Source: Sutcliffiella horikoshii
GTDB taxonomy: Bacteria > Bacillota > Bacilli > Bacillales > Bacillaceae_I
Reading direction: 5' to 3'
DNA length: 64,000 nucleotides
Assembly: GCF_002157855.1 (NCBI RefSeq)
Contig: NZ_CP020880.1
Coordinates: 248,001-312,000 of the forward strand
The first letter of the stretch is position 1. Each line of letters opens with the position of its first letter. Under the pieces are notes generated by a model that was not told the DNA's origin, searched no databases, and saw only the letters and a program-made list of their open reading frames with translations. Shown piece by piece: positions 16,966 through 26,438 of the stretch. The translations under genes and the position numbers were made by a program.

Positions 16966-17040
16966 AGTGGCCCCGGCGAAGCCGAGGAGGCTCAAGCACC
17001 GTCCTCTGGATAAGCGAACACCTGGAACAGAAATCTACAG
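16966..17040 (+). repeat. Partial repeat copy 7b
   Basis: Only the right half of the family is present: GCCGAGGAGGCTCAAGCACC, then AAGCGAACACCTGGAACAGAAATCTACAG. The left half is missing, so it is a truncated copy about 30 bases after copy 7. Confidence 0.7.
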
Positions 17041-17150
17041 GGAATTAAACAATACAGATAAACAGGCAGGGGGTGGGTCATCACGAGAAGAGTATAAACG
17101 CGTGATGTCAGCTCCTTCTCTGTGTATAGAGAATAGGAGGGACACCCAAA

Positions 17151-18512
17151 ATGATTAAAAGAACACTAAAACAAATACAAGAAATGGCGCAAGGCCAGCC
17201 AATCTCTTCCGAATACAGCGCCATCGTGGTAGAGGGCGTATCAAAAGATACACGCGAAGACATGAGCGGGAAATTGTACATACCGATTATCGGGGAGAAT
17301 TTTAACGGCCATGCATTTGTCCGTGATGCCATCGAGAAAAAAGGCGCAGTTGCCTCCTTCTGGCAAAAAGACCAACCAGAGCCACCGACAGACCTGAACC
17401 TTATAGTTGTGGACGACACCATCGAAGCGTTGCAACACCTAGCAAGCAGTTATCGAAACCAAATCGGTATGAAGGTTGTGGGAATCACCGGAAGCAACGG
17501 GAAAACCACCACAAAAGATATGGTCACTTCTGTGTTAGAGACAACATTCCGCGTGCACAAGACGGCCGGAAACTACAACAATCATATCGGCTTGCCGTTA
17601 ACGATTCTTTCCATGAAAGAAGATACGGAAGTTGCGGTGTTGGAAATGGGGATGAGTGGCCGAGGAGAAATCGAGCTGCTTTCCTCCATCGCCAAGCCAG
17701 ACGCTGCCGTTATCACCAATATCGGGGAGTCTCATATGCAGGACCTCGGATCGCGTGAAGGAATCGCAGAAGCTAAACTTGAAATTGCTGCCGGCCTTAA
17801 GCAAGATGGCAAGCTCATCATCAATGGTGATGAACCGTTATTGACAGACAGAGTGGGAGGCAAGACCAACGTCATTCCGTTTGGCTTGAAGGCTAACAAT
17901 GACTACCAGGCAAAGGACATTACGTTAAAAGGGAGAGGCACTCATTTTATAATAGAAGAAACAGAGTATTTCATCCCGGTACTTGGTGCCCACAATGTGA
18001 CCAATGCCCTTGCTGCCATCATCGTTGGAGAGCTTTTCGGTGTGTCTGAGGTGAAGCGAAAAAAAGGCTTGGAGCAACTTGTCATCACTGGTATGAGGAA
18101 TGAAGTGGTGGAGACATCCGGCGGTTGGACGGTCATCAATGATGCCTACAACGCAAGTCCTACTTCCATGAGAGCTGCATTGGATTTGTTGGGCAGCCTT
18201 GACGGATATGGGAAAAAGATTGCCGTTCTTGGCGATATGCTGGAACTTGGTGACATGGAAAAGACGTTTCATCATGAAATTGGGCAATATGTAAAAGAAA
18301 AGAATGTGGATTATGTCTTTACATTCGGTGCCCTCGGCATGGAGATTGCAAAAGGTGCCCAGGAAGTGATGGAACCTTCCCATGTTAAACCGTTCATGAA
18401 CAAGCAAGAATTAACCCGCGAACTGCTGCCGCTTTTAGAAAATGGTGATGTGGTGATGGTAAAAGGCTCACGAGGCATGAAATTAGAAGAGGTTATTGAA
18501 GGAATCAAGTAA
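17151..18512 (+). CDS. murF: UDP-MurNAc-tripeptide--D-alanyl-D-alanine ligase
   Basis: A Mur ligase of 453 aa that adds the D-Ala-D-Ala made by Ddl to the peptidoglycan precursor. The P-loop GITGSNGKTTTKD lies near residues 107-119. Other Mur blocks are AGNYNNHIGLPLT, TNIGESHMQDLGSREG and DAYNASPTSMRAA, with GDMLELG near the C-terminal domain. An AGGAGG-like site precedes the ATG. It follows ddl by 340 bases that hold one and a half repeat copies, so co-transcription would have to read through them. Confidence 0.95.
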   Translation: MIKRTLKQIQEMAQGQPISSEYSAIVVEGVSKDTREDMSGKLYIPIIGENFNGHAFVRDAIEKKGAVASFWQKDQPEPPTDLNLIVVDDTIEALQHLASSYRNQIGMKVVGITGSNGKTTTKDMVTSVLETTFRVHKTAGNYNNHIGLPLTILSMKEDTEVAVLEMGMSGRGEIELLSSIAKPDAAVITNIGESHMQDLGSREGIAEAKLEIAAGLKQDGKLIINGDEPLLTDRVGGKTNVIPFGLKANNDYQAKDITLKGRGTHFIIEETEYFIPVLGAHNVTNALAAIIVGELFGVSEVKRKKGLEQLVITGMRNEVVETSGGWTVINDAYNASPTSMRAALDLLGSLDGYGKKIAVLGDMLELGDMEKTFHHEIGQYVKEKNVDYVFTFGALGMEIAKGAQEVMEPSHVKPFMNKQELTRELLPLLENGDVVMVKGSRGMKLEEVIEGIK

Positions 18513-18674
18513 TTCCTTATTTTCAAGGAATACAAACTTCTTTTAAAGAGAAAATTAATAGTAAGCATGCTGCATTTGCTCAAAGTTGTGCGGAAAGAAA
18601 AATATTTTGCCGATTTATTCGGCAGAGGGGCGCGATTGAAAGCGTAACCTCCTATAAGTTGGCATTAACCTTTA

Positions 18675-18703
18675 TTGCTATTTAGTAACCAAAGTGTTAT
18701 GAT
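18675..18703 (+). promoter_or_regulatory. SigA promoter for cshA
   Basis: TTGCTA (18675-18680), 17 bases, TATGAT (18698-18703). Transcription near 18710 leaves a 94-base leader. Confidence 0.6.
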
Positions 18704-18738
18704 AACAGGTAATGTGTTTAATATGTCTACTTATAAAG

Positions 18739-18768
18739 ATTAGGCAAGCGCTCTGACCCGTGCCTAAT
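18739..18768 (+). promoter_or_regulatory. Hairpin in the cshA leader
   Basis: ATTAGGCA (18739-18746) pairs with TGCCTAAT (18761-18768). No T-run follows, so it is more likely a translational or stability element than a terminator. Confidence 0.45.
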
Positions 18769-18803
18769 TTATTAATTTGTATAGATAAAGGAGTAGGAAT
18801 AAT

Positions 18804-20318
18804 TTGGCGTTATTTAAAGAATTAGGTTTATCAGAAGATATCATGAAGTCGATCGACAGAATGGGGTTTGAAGAAGCTACCCCTATCCAATCGGAAACGA
18901 TTCCTGTTGCATTAACTGGTAAAGATGTTATCGGTCAAGCTCAAACAGGTACAGGTAAAACGATTGCATTTGGTCTTCCATTGCTTGAAAATGTAGATGT
19001 GACAAACGAATCCATTCAAGGTATCGTTATCGCACCAACTCGTGAATTAGCTATCCAGGTTGCTGAAGAAATTTATAAAGCTTCTTACCATAAACGTGCT
19101 CGTGTTCTTTCCGTATTCGGAGGCCAGGACATCAGCAGACAGATTCGTTCATTGAAAAAGAACCCGCACATCGTAGTTGGTACTCCAGGTCGTTTACTTG
19201 ACCATATCAACCGTAAGACTCTTCGTCTTCAAAATGTGAACACGGTTGTTCTTGATGAGGCAGATGAAATGCTGAACATGGGATTCATCGAGGATATCGA
19301 AAAAATCCTTGCTGAAACACCAGAAAAGAAACAAACATTACTTTTCTCTGCTACAATGCCTGCACCAATCCGTGCAATCGCTGAGCGTTTCATGAGCGAG
19401 CCTGTAAATGTAAAGGTACAAGCGAAAGAACTAACAATATCCAACATCCAACAATTCTACGTGGAAGTTCCGGAAAAGAAGAAGTTCGACACATTGACTC
19501 GTCTTCTTGACATCCAATCTCCAGAACTTGCTATCATCTTCGGTCGTACAAAGCGTCGTGTAGATGAGCTATCTGACGCATTGAACGTGCGCGGATACTC
19601 TGCAGAAGGAATCCACGGTGACCTTTCTCAAGCGAAGCGTATGAGCGTACTTCGCAAGTTTAAAGAAGGATCCATCGATGTACTTGTTGCAACAGACGTA
19701 GCAGCTCGTGGCCTTGACATCTCTGGTGTTACACACGTTTACAACTTCGACATCCCACAAGATCCTGAAAGCTATGTTCACCGTATTGGACGTACAGGTC
19801 GTGCTGGTAAGAGCGGATTGGCGATCACATTCGTTAGCCCTCGTGAAGTTAGCTACTTGCACCATGTAGAACGTGTAACAAAACGTAAAATGGACAAATT
19901 GAAGGCACCAACTCTAGACGAAGCACTAGAAGGCCAACAAAAAATGTCCATGGAGAAATTAACGCAAGCTGTTGAAGCGAAAAACCTTGGTTTCTACCGC
20001 AATGCAGCGGAACAATTATTAGAAGAGCACGATGCAGTAACGCTTGTATCTGCAGCTCTGAAATTGTTCACAAAAGAGCCGGACGAAACTCCAATCCGTC
20101 TTACTGAAGAAGCTCCAATGCACTCAAGAAGAGGTGGTGGTGGCCGTGGCGGCGACCGTAACCGTGGTGGCGGAAAGAGCTCTAGCGGCGGTGGAAAAGG
20201 CGGCTGGAACAAACGCTCCGACAGCCGTGGCGGCAAGCCAGGCGGCGGTTCTGGTTCAAGGGACGCAAGCGCAAAGCGCCAAGGCTACAAACGTTCTTCT
20301 CGTAAAGAGCGCGTATAA
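18804..20318 (+). CDS. cshA: DEAD-box ATP-dependent RNA helicase CshA
   Basis: A 504-aa DEAD-box helicase that remodels RNA in mRNA decay and ribosome assembly. Motifs in order: Q motif ([10 protein letters not shown]), motif I AQTGTGKT, Ia [13 protein letters not shown] (VLDEADEML), [29 protein letters not shown] and [14 protein letters not shown] Gly/Arg/Ser-rich tail from about residue 436 is the RNA-binding extension. The start is TTG 18804 behind AAAGGAGTAGG. It has its own promoter and leader hairpin upstream and ends with a strong terminator. Confidence 0.95.
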   Translation: MALFKELGLSEDIMKSIDRMGFEEATPIQSETIPVALTGKDVIGQAQTGTGKTIAFGLPLLENVDVTNESIQGIVIAPTRELAIQVAEEIYKASYHKRARVLSVFGGQDISRQIRSLKKNPHIVVGTPGRLLDHINRKTLRLQNVNTVVLDEADEMLNMGFIEDIEKILAETPEKKQTLLFSATMPAPIRAIAERFMSEPVNVKVQAKELTISNIQQFYVEVPEKKKFDTLTRLLDIQSPELAIIFGRTKRRVDELSDALNVRGYSAEGIHGDLSQAKRMSVLRKFKEGSIDVLVATDVAARGLDISGVTHVYNFDIPQDPESYVHRIGRTGRAGKSGLAITFVSPREVSYLHHVERVTKRKMDKLKAPTLDEALEGQQKMSMEKLTQAVEAKNLGFYRNAAEQLLEEHDAVTLVSAALKLFTKEPDETPIRLTEEAPMHSRRGGGGRGGDRNRGGGKSSSGGGKGGWNKRSDSRGGKPGGGSGSRDASAKRQGYKRSSRKERV

Positions 20319-20331
20319 TTAACATTTGAGA

Positions 20332-20382
20332 AAGCTCGAAAACTGACTGGATTTAACCCGGTTGGTTTTCGGGCTTTTTTTT
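20332..20382 (+). terminator. Terminator after cshA
   Basis: AAGCTCGAAAAC (20332-20343) pairs with GTTTTCGGGCTT (20365-20376), followed by T8. Confidence 0.9.
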
Positions 20383-20421
20383 GTTGTTGGTGGGGGGGAG
20401 GGTTTCCGCTAGTGAGGTTAA

Positions 20422-20698
20422 TTGTAAATAAAAGGGTTCTATACGCCCAAACGATCAAGAAATTGGAGTGAAAGGTCAAATAGAAGGTCTCTATACGCCC
20501 GAACGACCAAGAAATCGGGGTAAATGGTCAAATAGAACGGTTCTATACGCCCGAACGATCAAGAAATCGAAGTGAAAGGTCAAATAGAAGGGCTCTATAC
20601 GCCCGAACGACCAAGAAATCGGAGTGAAAGGTCAGATAGAACGCCTCTATATGCCCGAACCCTCACACAATCAACGCGAAACGTCTAATAGAACCCAT
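20422..20698 (+). repeat. Array A: 52-bp tandem repeats
   Basis: Five units of exactly 52 bp begin at 20422, 20474, 20526, 20578 and 20630 (the first and last diverged). Each has GGTCAAATAGA, five variable bases, TCTATACGCCCGAAC, GAYC, then AAGAAATCGGAGTGAAA. TAGA-N5-TCTA is a dyad; in one unit it extends to TAGAAC-G-GTTCTA. No open frame is conserved, since 52 is not a multiple of three. The 130 bases after it are C-rich and hold no gene that I can see. Confidence 0.9.
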
Positions 20699-20838
20699 AT
20701 AAATTCCAGTTCCCCTAATTTTCACTCCCCCTTCATCTCCAAGAGAACCCAACCCACCTCCCAAAAAGAACAAATCCCCCCTCACTTGGGCATACTACCT
20801 CTAAACAATTCCTAACCAAAAGGAGGTCCCTCATCACT

Positions 20839-21810
20839 ATGACCATCGTAAAACTCGGCTATGTCGCCATGAGCGTGCATCTCACCAACGCTTCCCCGTC
20901 CAAAACAATGACCTTTGCCCAGTTCAGCAAAATCAAGGACCGGGACGCGGCAATCGAAAAGCTAGAACGCATCTCAGTCGAAAACCTAGAAAACTGCCTG
21001 CGCCTACTCAAGCACAATGTCGCAAACGATATTCAATTTTTCCGGTTCAGCTCCAAACTGATTCCGCTCGCAAACCATGAAGAGGTAAAAGACTGGAAAT
21101 TCATGCGGCCGCTAAAAGGAATCCTATCCCAAATAGGCGACTATATCGAAGAAAACCCGATGCGTGTAGACTTTCATCCGGATCATTTTGTACTGCTCAA
21201 TTCTAAGAAAAAGGAAATCATCAATCAGACCATCAAGACGCTCAGTATGCACCGCTCTCTTTTAAAAGGAATGAGGGTTCCCACACAGCACCGTTGTGTT
21301 CTCCATATTGGTGGAGGATATGATGACAGGGAGTTGGCGCTGGAACAATTTATTCATAACTTTGCGCTTGTTCCGCAGCCTATTCAGGAAATGCTGATTC
21401 TTGAAAATGATGATACGACATTTCACTTACGTGATGCTTTATATGTTTGTGAAAAGCTGAATGTACCGCTTGTTTTTGATTACCATCATCACCTTGCACA
21501 CTTTGAAGAGGAAGCAGAGGGATGGGAGCAGGATTGGGGGCGGGTGGTACAAACATGGGAACATTCGCCGCTGCCTGTGAAGATGCATATTTCAAGCCCG
21601 AGGGACGAAAAGAATTTCCGTGCCCATGCCGATTATGTGGATCCTAAAATGTTTATGGATTTCCTCCAAGGCATCAAAGGAAGCGTGCCCGAAATCCATT
21701 GTATGATTGAGGCCAAGAAAAAGGATGAAGCACTATTTCAACTGATGAAAGAGCTGAAAAGTTATCCTGAAATAGAGATTATCGACGGGGCTTCCTTCAA
21801 AATTAAATAG
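20839..21810 (+). CDS. uvsE: UV DNA damage repair endonuclease
   Basis: A UV damage endonuclease of 323 aa: a TIM-barrel metalloenzyme that nicks DNA 5' of photoproducts. Family blocks are L-G-Y-V-A-M-S near the start, RFSSKLIPLANH, RVDFHPDHFVLLN, the metal-ligand H-I-G-G-G-Y-D-D segment, LILENDD, and VFDYHHHLAH with its histidines. The later K-M-H-I-S-S-P and HCMIEAK blocks also fit. AGGAGG lies 11-12 bases before ATG. No LexA-type box is evident. It lies downstream of array A on the same strand. Confidence 0.93.
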   Translation: MTIVKLGYVAMSVHLTNASPSKTMTFAQFSKIKDRDAAIEKLERISVENLENCLRLLKHNVANDIQFFRFSSKLIPLANHEEVKDWKFMRPLKGILSQIGDYIEENPMRVDFHPDHFVLLNSKKKEIINQTIKTLSMHRSLLKGMRVPTQHRCVLHIGGGYDDRELALEQFIHNFALVPQPIQEMLILENDDTTFHLRDALYVCEKLNVPLVFDYHHHLAHFEEEAEGWEQDWGRVVQTWEHSPLPVKMHISSPRDEKNFRAHADYVDPKMFMDFLQGIKGSVPEIHCMIEAKKKDEALFQLMKELKSYPEIEIIDGASFKIK

Positions 21811-21884
21811 AATTTTCCAACAGAGGGCCATCCATAGTATACTAGGAAAAGCGACAGCTAGAATGTGATTTGGAGGGAGAGCAA

Positions 21885-22364
21885 ATGAGGCCGGAGCCTA
21901 AACAGATGATAGATAGAAAAGCTTTGTCGGTATGGAGGATCTCCGCCGCACTGAATTCTATATTTTACGTCCTGCTTATTGTGGGATTTTGGTTTATACA
22001 ACGTTCATTTGAATTCCCTTGGTGGACACTGCTAATTGCGGGGGTTCTGTTTGTACTGATCTTCTTATTAACCGTCGTTATTTTCCCATCTATGCAGTGG
22101 AAACGCTGGCGGTTTGAAGTACATGAACATGAAATTGACTTGCAGCATGGCATTTTTATCAAAAAAAGAACCTTGGTGCCGATGGTCCGGGTGCAGCATG
22201 TTGATACACGGCAGGGGCCGATTTTGAAAAAGTTCCATCTCTCCACGGTGCTGATTTCAACTGCGGCAACCATTCATGAGATACCGGCTCTTGATGAAGA
22301 ACAGGCAGACCAAGTCAGGGATTACATATCAAGGCTTGCGAGGGTGACAGAAGATGATGTCTGA
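21885..22364 (+). CDS. ydbS: PH-domain membrane protein YdbS
   Basis: A 159-aa membrane protein with two N-terminal hydrophobic segments (about 18-72) and a bacterial PH-like (bPH2) domain after them, with the block L-Q-H-G-I-F-I-K-K-R-T-L-V-P-M-V-R-V-Q-H-V. In B. subtilis YdbS acts with YdbT; the pair has been linked to resistance to antimicrobials made by other Bacillus. GGAGGGAG directly upstream selects ATG 21885 over the TTG at 21870. The end overlaps ydbT by 11 bases, which implies translational coupling. Confidence 0.85.
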   Translation: MRPEPKQMIDRKALSVWRISAALNSIFYVLLIVGFWFIQRSFEFPWWTLLIAGVLFVLIFLLTVVIFPSMQWKRWRFEVHEHEIDLQHGIFIKKRTLVPMVRVQHVDTRQGPILKKFHLSTVLISTAATIHEIPALDEEQADQVRDYISRLARVTEDDV

Positions 22365-23829
22365 AAAAAAGAGGATGCATCCGGCTGCCATCGTTGTAGC
22401 TTTTTTCAAACAACTGCGTGAACTTTTGTTTCCGATTATTATTTTCGTATTCTTTGGGAGTAGTTCTGGAGAAGGTTTTTTCAGCATCATTTACATAGCT
22501 GTAATGGTTTTATGGTTCGCGGGTTTAATTGCAATTGGTGTGGTCTCTTGGTATCGATTTTACTATTGGATAGAAGATGGGGAGCTGCGTATGGAATACG
22601 GTGTTTTTGTGAAAAAACGCCGGTTCATCCCGCAAGAACGGATCCAGACTTTAGATACTTCGGAAGGAATTATCCAGCGTATCTTCGGTTTAGTAAAAGT
22701 ACAAATAGAAACAGCAGGTGGCGGAACGGAAGCGGAAGCAAGTTTGACGGCAGTAACAAAGGACGAGGCAAACAAGCTGAGGGAAGCTTTATTGTATTAT
22801 AAAAATAAAGACGAAGTATATGGTCCAAAGCTGCCTGTTCAGCAGGAACCGAGCGCGGAGCCTGTAGAAAAGCCAACATATAAAGCATCCTGGAAAACAC
22901 TCTTTATTGTGGGAACAACTTCAGGGGGGATCGGTGTTGTGCTTTCGGCAGTCATCGCGTTCACTTCCCAATTTGATCAATTTGTCCCATATGAGGATAT
23001 CATCGACCGTTTCGGGATGGTCTTGCAGACAAGTGTGTATTTTATTGCTTCGATCGTTTTTGTTGTTTTGTTTGTGTCGTGGCTCATTTCTATTGTGATG
23101 ACGATGTTTAAGTACGGGAATTTCACTGTCACCAAACAAGATGATGAACTGCAAATATCCAGAGGTATAATTGAAAAGCGGCAATTGACGATTTCCCTGA
23201 AAAAAATACAAGCGATAAGGATCTCACAAAACCTGTTGCGACAGCCTTTCGGATATGCGACCGTTTATGTGGAGAGTGCAGGAAGTTCAGGAGGAAAAGA
23301 ATCTGACTTTTCCACGATTCTGTTTCCATTGTTGAAGGTTTCTGAAGTGGAAGCCCATTTGAAGCAGTTCGTCCCGTCGTACCTTCTTGTACAAGAGGTT
23401 CACGGTCTGCCCAAGAGGTCGGTGATTCGGTATCTTATCCGTTTAATGGTCCCGGCAGCACTGCTATCCACTCCAATCGCTTACTTCTTTCAACCGTATG
23501 GGTATCTTGCCTTTTTGTCGGTGGTGGTTGCCGGATTGCTAGGCTACAGCCAATATAAGGCTGCAGGTTGGGCAATGGAAAGTGAGCAGCTTCAACTTTC
23601 TTATCGACATTTAAGTAAGAACACTGTGCTTGTGCGTAAAAAAAGAATTCAATCCTTTGAATTGCGGGAGTCATTTTTTCAAGGGAAAAGAAAACTGTTT
23701 ACAATTAAAGCTGCCATCAAAACCGGTCTTGGAGGCAAAGATTTTCAAGTGGTGGATGTGGAGCAACATGACGGCGAACAAATTTACGAGTGGTATTCTT
23801 ATGAAAAAAAGCAAGGGGATGTCATGTGA
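22354..23829 (+). CDS. ydbT: PH-domain membrane protein YdbT
   Basis: A 491-aa partner of YdbS with three bPH2-type domains, each marked by a short R-x-G-x-x-x-K-K/R motif (MEYGVFVKKRRFIPQERIQT, ISRGIIEKRQLTISLKKIQA, and a later Y-R-H-L-S-K-N). Membrane segments lie between the domains, at about 17-65, 180-250 and 360-400. Two ATG codons are adjacent (22354 and 22357); either could start. It overlaps the end of ydbS and is convergent with the rhomboid gene. Confidence 0.85.
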   Translation: MMSEKKRMHPAAIVVAFFKQLRELLFPIIIFVFFGSSSGEGFFSIIYIAVMVLWFAGLIAIGVVSWYRFYYWIEDGELRMEYGVFVKKRRFIPQERIQTLDTSEGIIQRIFGLVKVQIETAGGGTEAEASLTAVTKDEANKLREALLYYKNKDEVYGPKLPVQQEPSAEPVEKPTYKASWKTLFIVGTTSGGIGVVLSAVIAFTSQFDQFVPYEDIIDRFGMVLQTSVYFIASIVFVVLFVSWLISIVMTMFKYGNFTVTKQDDELQISRGIIEKRQLTISLKKIQAIRISQNLLRQPFGYATVYVESAGSSGGKESDFSTILFPLLKVSEVEAHLKQFVPSYLLVQEVHGLPKRSVIRYLIRLMVPAALLSTPIAYFFQPYGYLAFLSVVVAGLLGYSQYKAAGWAMESEQLQLSYRHLSKNTVLVRKKRIQSFELRESFFQGKRKLFTIKAAIKTGLGGKDFQVVDVEQHDGEQIYEWYSYEKKQGDVM

Positions 23830-23865
23830 GGTGACAACCCTTGCTTTTGTTTTTGAAGATAGAAT

Positions 23866-24579
23866 TTACATAAACCTTGAAAGAATTCCAAACAACACCA
23901 ATGCGCCTAAGACGATCCAAAAAATATTTTGTTTTCCGCCTCGTGGTGCGCTCGGTCTGCCGATATTAGGGAATATGGCGCGCAATGATCTAGGGGATGT
24001 GGCTGGTCCTCTTCCCAGGAAAAATGGTGCTAACACGGTACCGGCAAAGAATCCGAATAAGTGGGCAATCCAATTGATGTTAGAATTCAGGAAGGTCATC
24101 ACAAGCCCGACTCCCAAAATGGTCAAAATAACTTGGGAATTTGCTCTGTCCAATAGGTCCGGTCGTAAGAATACCATGTAAAAATATAGGCCGAATATCG
24201 CAAATATGGCACCGGAAGCTCCGAGATGACTGTAAATGTCAGGTTTTAATAGTAGGGTGGCAACGTTTGCTAGAATACCACCTAACAAATAGAAGGTAAT
24301 AAATTTCCCTTTTCCTAACATCCGCTCTACGGCCGGTCCGAACAGGACAAGCGACAGAGAGTTAAATAGAAAGTGAGTCAAGCTGGCATGCAGGAAAATG
24401 GGGGTAACTAGCCGCCACCATTCTCCTTGCCAAATAAACAGGTTGAATCCAACGGTAAGGTTTAAGAAAGTCGGAGAAAATTGTACAACCAGCCAAAGTA
24501 TAAGGTGGATGGCAACAATTGTGGTAATAATAGGATATAATCTTCTAAAAGTACGAAAGTTTTCCGTTCGGACGAACAT
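23866..24579 (-). CDS. Rhomboid family intramembrane serine protease
   Basis: A 237-aa rhomboid protease, which cleaves transmembrane substrates. The catalytic Ser is in G-A-S-G-A-I-F-A and the His in N-W-I-A-H-L-F-G-F, with the helix-2 H-A-S-L-T-H-F-L-F-N-S block. Six membrane segments, with an N-terminal cytoplasmic stretch. It corresponds in place to B. subtilis ydcA, between ydbT and acpS. ATG 24579 has AAGGGG eight bases upstream; the GTG at 24588 lies in that site. Confidence 0.9.
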   Translation of the reverse strand: MFVRTENFRTFRRLYPIITTIVAIHLILWLVVQFSPTFLNLTVGFNLFIWQGEWWRLVTPIFLHASLTHFLFNSLSLVLFGPAVERMLGKGKFITFYLLGGILANVATLLLKPDIYSHLGASGAIFAIFGLYFYMVFLRPDLLDRANSQVILTILGVGLVMTFLNSNINWIAHLFGFFAGTVLAPFFLGRGPATSPRSLRAIFPNIGRPSAPRGGKQNIFWIVLGALVLFGILSRFM

Positions 24580-24697
24580 CCGCTTCACCCCTTGTTCTTT
24601 AATATAGCTCTTTTCAGATTATCATGTTAGCTCCTAAAAGTCTTTTTAGGAGAATCAGAAAATATATCATTACTATATGAAAGAGGTTGGTCAAAGT

Positions 24698-25063
24698 ATG
24701 ATTATTGGAACTGGAATCGACATTGTGGAGCTTGCCCGCATCGAAAAATTGATGAACCGCCAGCCTAACTTTGTGGATCGTATCCTAACACCGCTGGAAA
24801 AAGAGAGGTTCAACACGCTAAGTGAAAAAAGAAAAGTGGAATTCCTCGCAGGTCGTTTTGCTGCAAAGGAGGCCTTTTCCAAGGCGAAAGGAACAGGCAT
24901 CGGGAAAGAACTCAGTTTTCAAGACATGACTATAGGGTCCACGGAGAAAGGGAAGCCGTATTTTTCTGAGCCTGAAATAACAGGTGGTAATGTCCACTTG
25001 TCCATTTCTCATAGTGATCAATATGCCATCGCCCAAGTAATTATCGAAAGCTTGTCAAGCTAG
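24698..25063 (+). CDS. acpS: Holo-[acyl-carrier-protein] synthase
   Basis: A 121-aa phosphopantetheinyl transferase that activates ACP for fatty-acid synthesis by moving 4'-phosphopantetheine from CoA. The family blocks are [12 protein letters not shown] near the start (Mg-binding Asp), [12 protein letters not shown] near 55, and the C-terminal H-L-S-I-S-H-S. AGAGGT 10 bases upstream supports ATG 24698 over ATG 24677. It is divergent from the rhomboid gene and followed by ydcC. Confidence 0.94.
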   Translation: MIIGTGIDIVELARIEKLMNRQPNFVDRILTPLEKERFNTLSEKRKVEFLAGRFAAKEAFSKAKGTGIGKELSFQDMTIGSTEKGKPYFSEPEITGGNVHLSISHSDQYAIAQVIIESLSS

Positions 25064-25225
25064 TCTGCATATTCCCCGAAACTGGTTCATATACATAATT
25101 CAGAAAGGAGACAAGGTGTACAAGTAGAGGTTCAGCCTACCTGTGTCTGGAGGAGGGCCTGGTATCTCTGCACTCTCACTTTTCTCTAAGATAATCATGT
25201 AATGAAGGCAAAGGGGATGAATAAT

Positions 25226-26248
25226 TTGAGAAAAGCATGGCTATTGGTAGTGGTTGGCCTTGTGAGTATCCTTGTTCTCGCAGGGTGCGGTACGAAATCG
25301 CAGGAAGATGTAACAGCTTCACTTGGTGCGAAAGTAGAAGAGATGAAGGGGTATGAATCAAATGCGAAGATGACCCTTCAAACTGGAGCGGAGCCACAAG
25401 TGTATGAGGTGCAAATCGGTCATAACAAACCGAACTATTACAAGGTGAATTTGAAAAATGCGGAAAAGGATCAAAGCCAGATCATCATCCGCAATGACGA
25501 AGGTGTATTTGTCTTAACGCCGGCGCTTAACAAGAGCTTCCGCTTCCACAGCGAATGGCCGCAAAACAGCAGCCAGGCCTATCTGTTCGAGTCGCTTGTG
25601 AATGACATCAAAAATGATCCGGAAGCGAAGTTCACCGCAACAGAAGAACATTATGTATTTGAAACGAAAACAAACTATCAAAATAATAAGCTTCTTCCGA
25701 CTCAGGAGATTACACTGAGCAAAAAAGACTTGTCGCCTGTTTCTGTAAAGGTGATGGACCCAGATAAGAAGCCGTTGGTTCTAGTGGAATTCTCTGATTT
25801 CAAATTTGATGCAAGCTTTGATGCCGATGCATTTGATGTGAAAAAGAACATGACAGGTGCCCGTGCAAGCCTAGAGTTGCCTGCATCTGGACCTGTTACC
25901 GAAGAGTCGGATGAATTTTCGGCGATGACACCGTTAGATACGCCTGCAGGTACAGATCTTAAAGAAGAAACGGTTGTAGAAACAGCGAATGGAAAACGTG
26001 TTGTCATGACGTATGAAGGCACAAAGACCTTTACGTTGATTCAAGAGAAGGCGCGCAACTCGGAAGTGCCGACATCCCAGCTTGTCAACGGTAACCCGGC
26101 GGACCTAGGTTTCACGGTGGGCGCTATGACAGAAAACAGTCTAACATGGACCTACCAAGGCGTAGACTTCACCCTAGCATCCAAAGACCTCTCCCAAGAA
26201 GAAATGCTCATGGTCGCCCGCTCCGTCCAAGGCGCAGCCATCAAATAG
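25226..26248 (+). CDS. ydcC: LolA-like lipoprotein YdcC
   Basis: A 340-aa lipoprotein of the LolA/LppX-like fold, as in B. subtilis YdcC. The lipobox is L-V-L-A-G-C, so the mature protein begins with a lipid-modified Cys near residue 21. The body is beta-rich, with no catalytic motif. A role in envelope or sporulation maintenance is known for relatives only by location. TTG 25226 has AAGGGG 9 bases before it, and the signal peptide then starts MRKAW; ATG 25202 or 25217 are alternatives. A terminator follows. Confidence 0.82.
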   Translation: MRKAWLLVVVGLVSILVLAGCGTKSQEDVTASLGAKVEEMKGYESNAKMTLQTGAEPQVYEVQIGHNKPNYYKVNLKNAEKDQSQIIIRNDEGVFVLTPALNKSFRFHSEWPQNSSQAYLFESLVNDIKNDPEAKFTATEEHYVFETKTNYQNNKLLPTQEITLSKKDLSPVSVKVMDPDKKPLVLVEFSDFKFDASFDADAFDVKKNMTGARASLELPASGPVTEESDEFSAMTPLDTPAGTDLKEETVVETANGKRVVMTYEGTKTFTLIQEKARNSEVPTSQLVNGNPADLGFTVGAMTENSLTWTYQGVDFTLASKDLSQEEMLMVARSVQGAAIK

Positions 26249-26263
26249 TTCAACACCAACTAG

Positions 26264-26299
26264 CAGGCCCGTTGCAGACGGGTCTGTATTTTTTTTTTC
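26264..26299 (+). terminator. Terminator after ydcC
   Basis: CAGGCCCGT (26264-26272) pairs with ACGGGTCTG (26278-26286), then T9 near 26289-26298. Confidence 0.9.
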
Positions 26300-26438
26300 G
26301 AAAAGGGGTCAGACCCTCACAGGAATTTCGCTCTCCCTGTCGAAGGGGCTTTCTTCACATGACTTTGGGGCGTTTTTTGGTTATGATAGGTACATATTAA
26401 TTTGAGGTTGTAGATAGGTAAAGGAAGTGCTAAGGAAG

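Noticed and set aside
20699-20838. LexA box before uvsE
   Set aside because: I see no GAAC-N4-GTTC-like site in the stretch before the gene.
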